Of a stretch of 64,000 nt of DNA, positions 61,153 to 64,000 are shown in pieces (the stretch's first letter is position 1; the number at the start of each line of letters is the position of its first letter). The position numbers and the translations under genes were made by a program. The notes beneath the pieces are model-generated. The model was not told where the DNA came from. It ran no database searches and was given only the letters and a program-made list of their open reading frames with translations. Source of the DNA: Allobosea lathyri (GTDB lineage: Bacteria > Pseudomonadota > Alphaproteobacteria > Rhizobiales > Beijerinckiaceae); NCBI RefSeq assembly GCF_900108245.1, contig NZ_FNUY01000002.1, positions 1 to 64,000 on the forward strand, given 5' to 3'.

Positions 61153-62769
61153 TTATTTCACCAGCGACACGCCGACGAAGGGCTGGCCGCCGAAGAAGTG
61201 GATCTTGTAGTCCTTGACCTCCTTGCGCACCGGCGTGAAGGCCTGCGCGTTGGCGAAGAGCAAGCCGCCGACATCCTCCTGGAAGATTTCCTGCATGCGC
61301 ATGAACATCTTCGTCCGCTCGGCCTGGTCGGTGATGGTGTTCGCCTTGGTCAGGAGAGCCGAGAACTCCTTGTTGCACCAGCGTGCGCGGTTGGCGCCCG
61401 ATTTGACGCCGTCGCAATGCCAGCCCGACAGCAGGATCTGGCTCGGATCGGGATAGTCCCAGGTGTAGCCGAACATGCCGACCTCGTGGTCGCCGGCCCG
61501 GCCGCGCTTGAGGTACTCGCCCCATTCATAGCTCTGGATCTGCGCCTCGACGCCGACCTTGGCCCAATCCGCCTGGATCAGCTCGGCGGCGCGGCGGCCG
61601 TTGGGCATATAGGCGCGGACCACGGGGATGGCCCAGAGCACGGTCTTGAAGCCATTGGGGAAGCCGGCCTCAGTGAGCAGCGCCTTGGCCTTGGCGGGGT
61701 CATAGGGACGCGGCTTCAGCGTATCGTTATGCGACCAGAGCGAGGGCGGGACGATTGCAGCCGCCTGCTTCCCTGTGCCCTGATAGACCGCGTCGATGAT
61801 CGCCGGGATATTGGTCGCGTAGACCAGCGCTTCGCGCACGCGCTTGTCGTCGAAGGGCTTCTTCTGCTGGTTGAAAGCGAGGAAGCTCTGATCGGCAATG
61901 CTGCCCGAAAGCAGGGTCAGGTTGGGGTCGGTGCGCATCGCCGGCAGGTCGCCGGGATTGGGGTAGCGCGCGATCTGGCATTCGCCGGATTTGACCTTGG
62001 CATAGCGCACCGACGCGTCCGGAGTGATCACGAAGATCAGGTCGTTGACCAGCGCCATCCTGTCCTTGTTGCCGACGGCCTTGGTCCAGTGGTCGGGCAC
62101 TGCGCGGAAGCGGACCGTCGCATCCTTCTGATAGGCGAGGAGCGAGAACGGGCCGGTACCGATCGGCGCCTGATTCACCAGATCCTGCGTGTTCGCCTTC
62201 GTCATCGCGTCGGCATATTCGGCCGAGAGGATCGACATCGGCTCGACGGACAGCGCGCTCAGCAGGGGCGCATAGGGCCGCGTTAGCGTGACCTTGACGG
62301 TATAGTCGTCGACCTTCTCGATCGCCTTCAGGCTCGGCTTCACGATCTCGCCGAAGAACTGGTAGTTCGTGCCGCCGACTTTGTAATAGGGATGGTTCTC
62401 GTCGAACATCCGCATGACCGAGAACACGACGTCGTCGGCGTTGAAATCCCGGGTCGGCGTGAAGCTCTTGTTCGTATGCCACTTCACGCCATGGCGGAGC
62501 TTGAAGATATAGGTCAGCCCGTCCTCGGAGATCGTCCAGGATTCGGCGAGGCTGGGAATGATCTGCGACCCCCCGCGCTCGGTCGCGACCAGCCGGTCGT
62601 AAATCTGCGCCGCGACGTCATAGGCCGTGTTCTGCGAAGAGAATTGCGGATTGAGGAAGTCGGGGCTTGCCTCGGAGCAGACGACGAGCGTCTGCGCGCC
62701 GGCCGCGCCGGGTTGCAACAGCGCGCTCAGGCCCAAAGCCGCAGCGGCGGCCAGTATGCGAACGGACAT
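61153..62769 (-). CDS. Dipeptide-type substrate-binding protein, copy 1
   Basis: 538 residues with a Sec signal ending at about 25 (GAAGAQ). SBP_bac_5 features: LVVCSEASPDFLNPQFSSQNTAYDVAAQIYDRLV, KLRHGVKWHTNKSFTPTRDFNADDVVFSVMRM and IGTGPFSLLAYQKDATVRF. It binds short peptides (or haem-type cargo, as DppA also does). It is highly similar in layout to the next gene upstream on the minus strand, and a terminator-like hairpin separates them, suggesting a duplicated receptor for one channel. Confidence 0.95.
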   Translation of the reverse strand: MSVRILAAAAALGLSALLQPGAAGAQTLVVCSEASPDFLNPQFSSQNTAYDVAAQIYDRLVATERGGSQIIPSLAESWTISEDGLTYIFKLRHGVKWHTNKSFTPTRDFNADDVVFSVMRMFDENHPYYKVGGTNYQFFGEIVKPSLKAIEKVDDYTVKVTLTRPYAPLLSALSVEPMSILSAEYADAMTKANTQDLVNQAPIGTGPFSLLAYQKDATVRFRAVPDHWTKAVGNKDRMALVNDLIFVITPDASVRYAKVKSGECQIARYPNPGDLPAMRTDPNLTLLSGSIADQSFLAFNQQKKPFDDKRVREALVYATNIPAIIDAVYQGTGKQAAAIVPPSLWSHNDTLKPRPYDPAKAKALLTEAGFPNGFKTVLWAIPVVRAYMPNGRRAAELIQADWAKVGVEAQIQSYEWGEYLKRGRAGDHEVGMFGYTWDYPDPSQILLSGWHCDGVKSGANRARWCNKEFSALLTKANTITDQAERTKMFMRMQEIFQEDVGGLLFANAQAFTPVRKEVKDYKIHFFGGQPFVGVSLVK

Positions 62770-62790
62770 TGATCGTCTCCCCTTGAACGA

Positions 62791-62817
62791 AAATAGGCGC
62801 GGCTCGGAAGCCGCGCC
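62791..62817 (-). terminator. Intercistronic terminator/attenuator between binding-protein genes
   Basis: Read on the minus strand: GGCGCGGCT, a 4-nt loop, AGCCGCGCC, then TATTTTCG. The 9-bp GC stem with a short T-run lies between the stop of copy 2 (62849) and the start of copy 1 (62769). It probably reduces expression of the downstream genes relative to the upstream receptor. Confidence 0.7.
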
Positions 62818-62848
62818 CAGCTGTCAATGCATCAGGCGCGCCAGCGCA

Positions 62849-64000
62849 TCAGTTGGTGATGTCGACGCCGTAGAAGACATGCCGGCTGAAGGGCGAAAGC
62901 TTGAAGTCCTTCACCTCCTTGCGGATGGGCTTCAGCTGCACCGCATGGGCAATCGTGAACCAGGGCGACTGTTCCTTGAAGATCACCTGCGCCTGGCGAT
63001 AGAGCTCGGTACGCTGGGCGGTGTCGCTGATGCTCTTGGCCTTCTGGACCAGATCCTCGAAGGGCTGGTAGCAGAACTTCGCGACGTTGCCGCCGTTGTT
63101 CTTGGAGGCGTCGCAGCCCAGCAGCGTGTGCAGGAAGTTGTCGGGGTCGCCATTGTCGCCGGTCCAGCCGAACATGCCGGTCTGGTGCTCGCCCGCCTGC
63201 AGGCGCTTGCGGTACTCGCCCCATTCGAAGGTCTTGATCTCGGCCTTGATGCCGACCTTGGCGAGGTCGGCCTGCATCAGTTCGGCGATGCGCTTGGCAT
63301 TGGGGTTGTAGGGGCGCTGCACCGGCATCGCCCAGAGATCGATCTCCATCCCGTTGGGATAGCCGGCCTCGGCCAGCATTTTCTTGGAGGCCTCGGGATC
63401 GAAGGGGTCGTCCTTGACGGTCTCGTTATAGGACCACATCGACGGCGGGATCGGGTTGATCGCCGCGATGCCGCTGGACAGATAGACTGCGTCGATGATC
63501 GCCTTCTTGTTGATCGCCATGTTGACGGCATGGCGGACCTTGACGTCGTCGAAGGGTTTCTTCGCCGTGTTATAGGCGAGATAGCCGATGTTCAGGCCGG
63601 GCTGCTCGAGAATCTGGACATTGGCGTCCTTTTTCATCGCATCGAGATCGGCCGGGTTCGGATAGGGCATGACATGGCATTCGCCCTTCTGGAGCTTGGC
63701 CCAGCGAACCGAGGCGTCGGGCGTGATCGCGAAGATCAGGTCGTCGATCTTGGCCTTTCCGGCCCAGTAGTCGGGATGCGCCTTGTAGCGGATGATCGCG
63801 TCCTTCTGGTACTGCACCAGCGAGAACGGCCCGGTGCCGATCGGGTCCTGATCGATCTTCTCGGGCGTGCCGGCCTTGAGCATGGCATCGGCATATTCCT
63901 TCGACTGGATGCTGGCATATTGCATCGCGAGATCGGAGAGGAACGGGGCTTCCGGCCGGTTCAGCGTGATCCTGATCGTGTAGTCGTCGATCTTCTCGAC
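62849..64000 (-). CDS. Dipeptide-type substrate-binding protein, copy 2 (5' end outside window)
   Basis: 383 residues are visible; the reading frame is open to the window edge and continues beyond it (KIDDYTIRITLNRPEAPF aligns with KVDDYTVKVTLTRPYAPL of copy 1), so the start codon and signal peptide are missing. Shared landmarks: VKDFKLSPFSRHVFYGVDITN at the C-terminus, IGTGPFSLVQYQKDAIIRYKAHPDYW, and GECHVMPYPNPADLDAM. It is the first visible gene of the operon and a paralogue of the adjacent receptor. Confidence 0.95.
   Translation of the reverse strand, partial: VEKIDDYTIRITLNRPEAPFLSDLAMQYASIQSKEYADAMLKAGTPEKIDQDPIGTGPFSLVQYQKDAIIRYKAHPDYWAGKAKIDDLIFAITPDASVRWAKLQKGECHVMPYPNPADLDAMKKDANVQILEQPGLNIGYLAYNTAKKPFDDVKVRHAVNMAINKKAIIDAVYLSSGIAAINPIPPSMWSYNETVKDDPFDPEASKKMLAEAGYPNGMEIDLWAMPVQRPYNPNAKRIAELMQADLAKVGIKAEIKTFEWGEYRKRLQAGEHQTGMFGWTGDNGDPDNFLHTLLGCDASKNNGGNVAKFCYQPFEDLVQKAKSISDTAQRTELYRQAQVIFKEQSPWFTIAHAVQLKPIRKEVKDFKLSPFSRHVFYGVDITN

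Overview
The window is about 64 kb of GC-rich chromosomal DNA from an alphaproteobacterium. DUF1236-type and general L-amino-acid (Aap) proteins, the many ABC importers and the codon use suggest Hyphomicrobiales, perhaps Bosea or a relative (inference; no rRNA or tRNA is present). Apart from the end of ftsK, two small unknown genes and a cell-envelope redox/two-component block, nearly everything is uptake and catabolism of organic acids, amines and amino acids.

Layout. (1) 1-1143: 3' end of ftsK, a DUF1236 secreted protein and a small unknown gene. (2) 1310-6047, minus strand: Aap-type amino-acid importer (aapJ-Q-M, no ATPase gene) followed by a FAD amine/amino-acid oxidase. (3) 6348-16425, plus strand: amidohydrolase, thiolase, crotonase-fold enzyme, a 66-codon gene, two short-chain dehydrogenases (SDRs) and a complete branched-chain-type ABC importer (livHMGF plus binding protein), closed by a strong terminator. 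(4) 16507-28460: an acyl-CoA block with two acyl-CoA dehydrogenases, a FadB-type fusion, an aldolase/thiolase-fold protein with its DUF35 partner, a PaaK-like CoA ligase, an ACAD10/LvaA-like kinase, an SDR, a MaoC hydratase and a FadR-family regulator. Blocks 3 and 4 share an 11-bp palindrome, TTGTCSGACAA, at five promoters and look like one regulon for a single CoA-activated substrate.

(5) 28624-39989: GMC oxidoreductase, a MocR regulator, an enolase-superfamily dehydratase, aldehyde dehydrogenase, PuuB-like oxidase and a PotDABC polyamine-type importer. Three promoters carry the same long composite operator, so this is probably a MocR regulon for an amine or amino acid. (6) 40143-50546: cupin, alpha/beta hydrolase, ThDP enzyme, GntR regulator, a peptide/opine-type importer without ATPases, RidA, an NAD-dependent epimerase and a second enolase-superfamily enzyme. 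A TGAACCAA motif recurs at the two outward-facing promoters.

(7) 50908-54981: lipoprotein L,D-transpeptidase, DsbA/DsbG-like and DsbD-gamma-like thioredoxin proteins, divergent from an OmpR/QseBC-type two-component system with a CTTAAG-N5-CTTAAG box between them. (8) 55196-56970: Fsr-type efflux pump, a REP-like palindrome and a small gene. (9) 57061-64000, minus strand: full Dpp-type importer with two tandem binding-protein genes, the second running off the window.

The most interesting material is the three internally consistent regulons, each read from a motif next to its likely regulator, the acyl-CoA cluster combining a hydroxyacyl-CoA-type kinase with an Ltp2/DUF35-like pair, and the transpeptidase-DsbA-thioredoxin operon.
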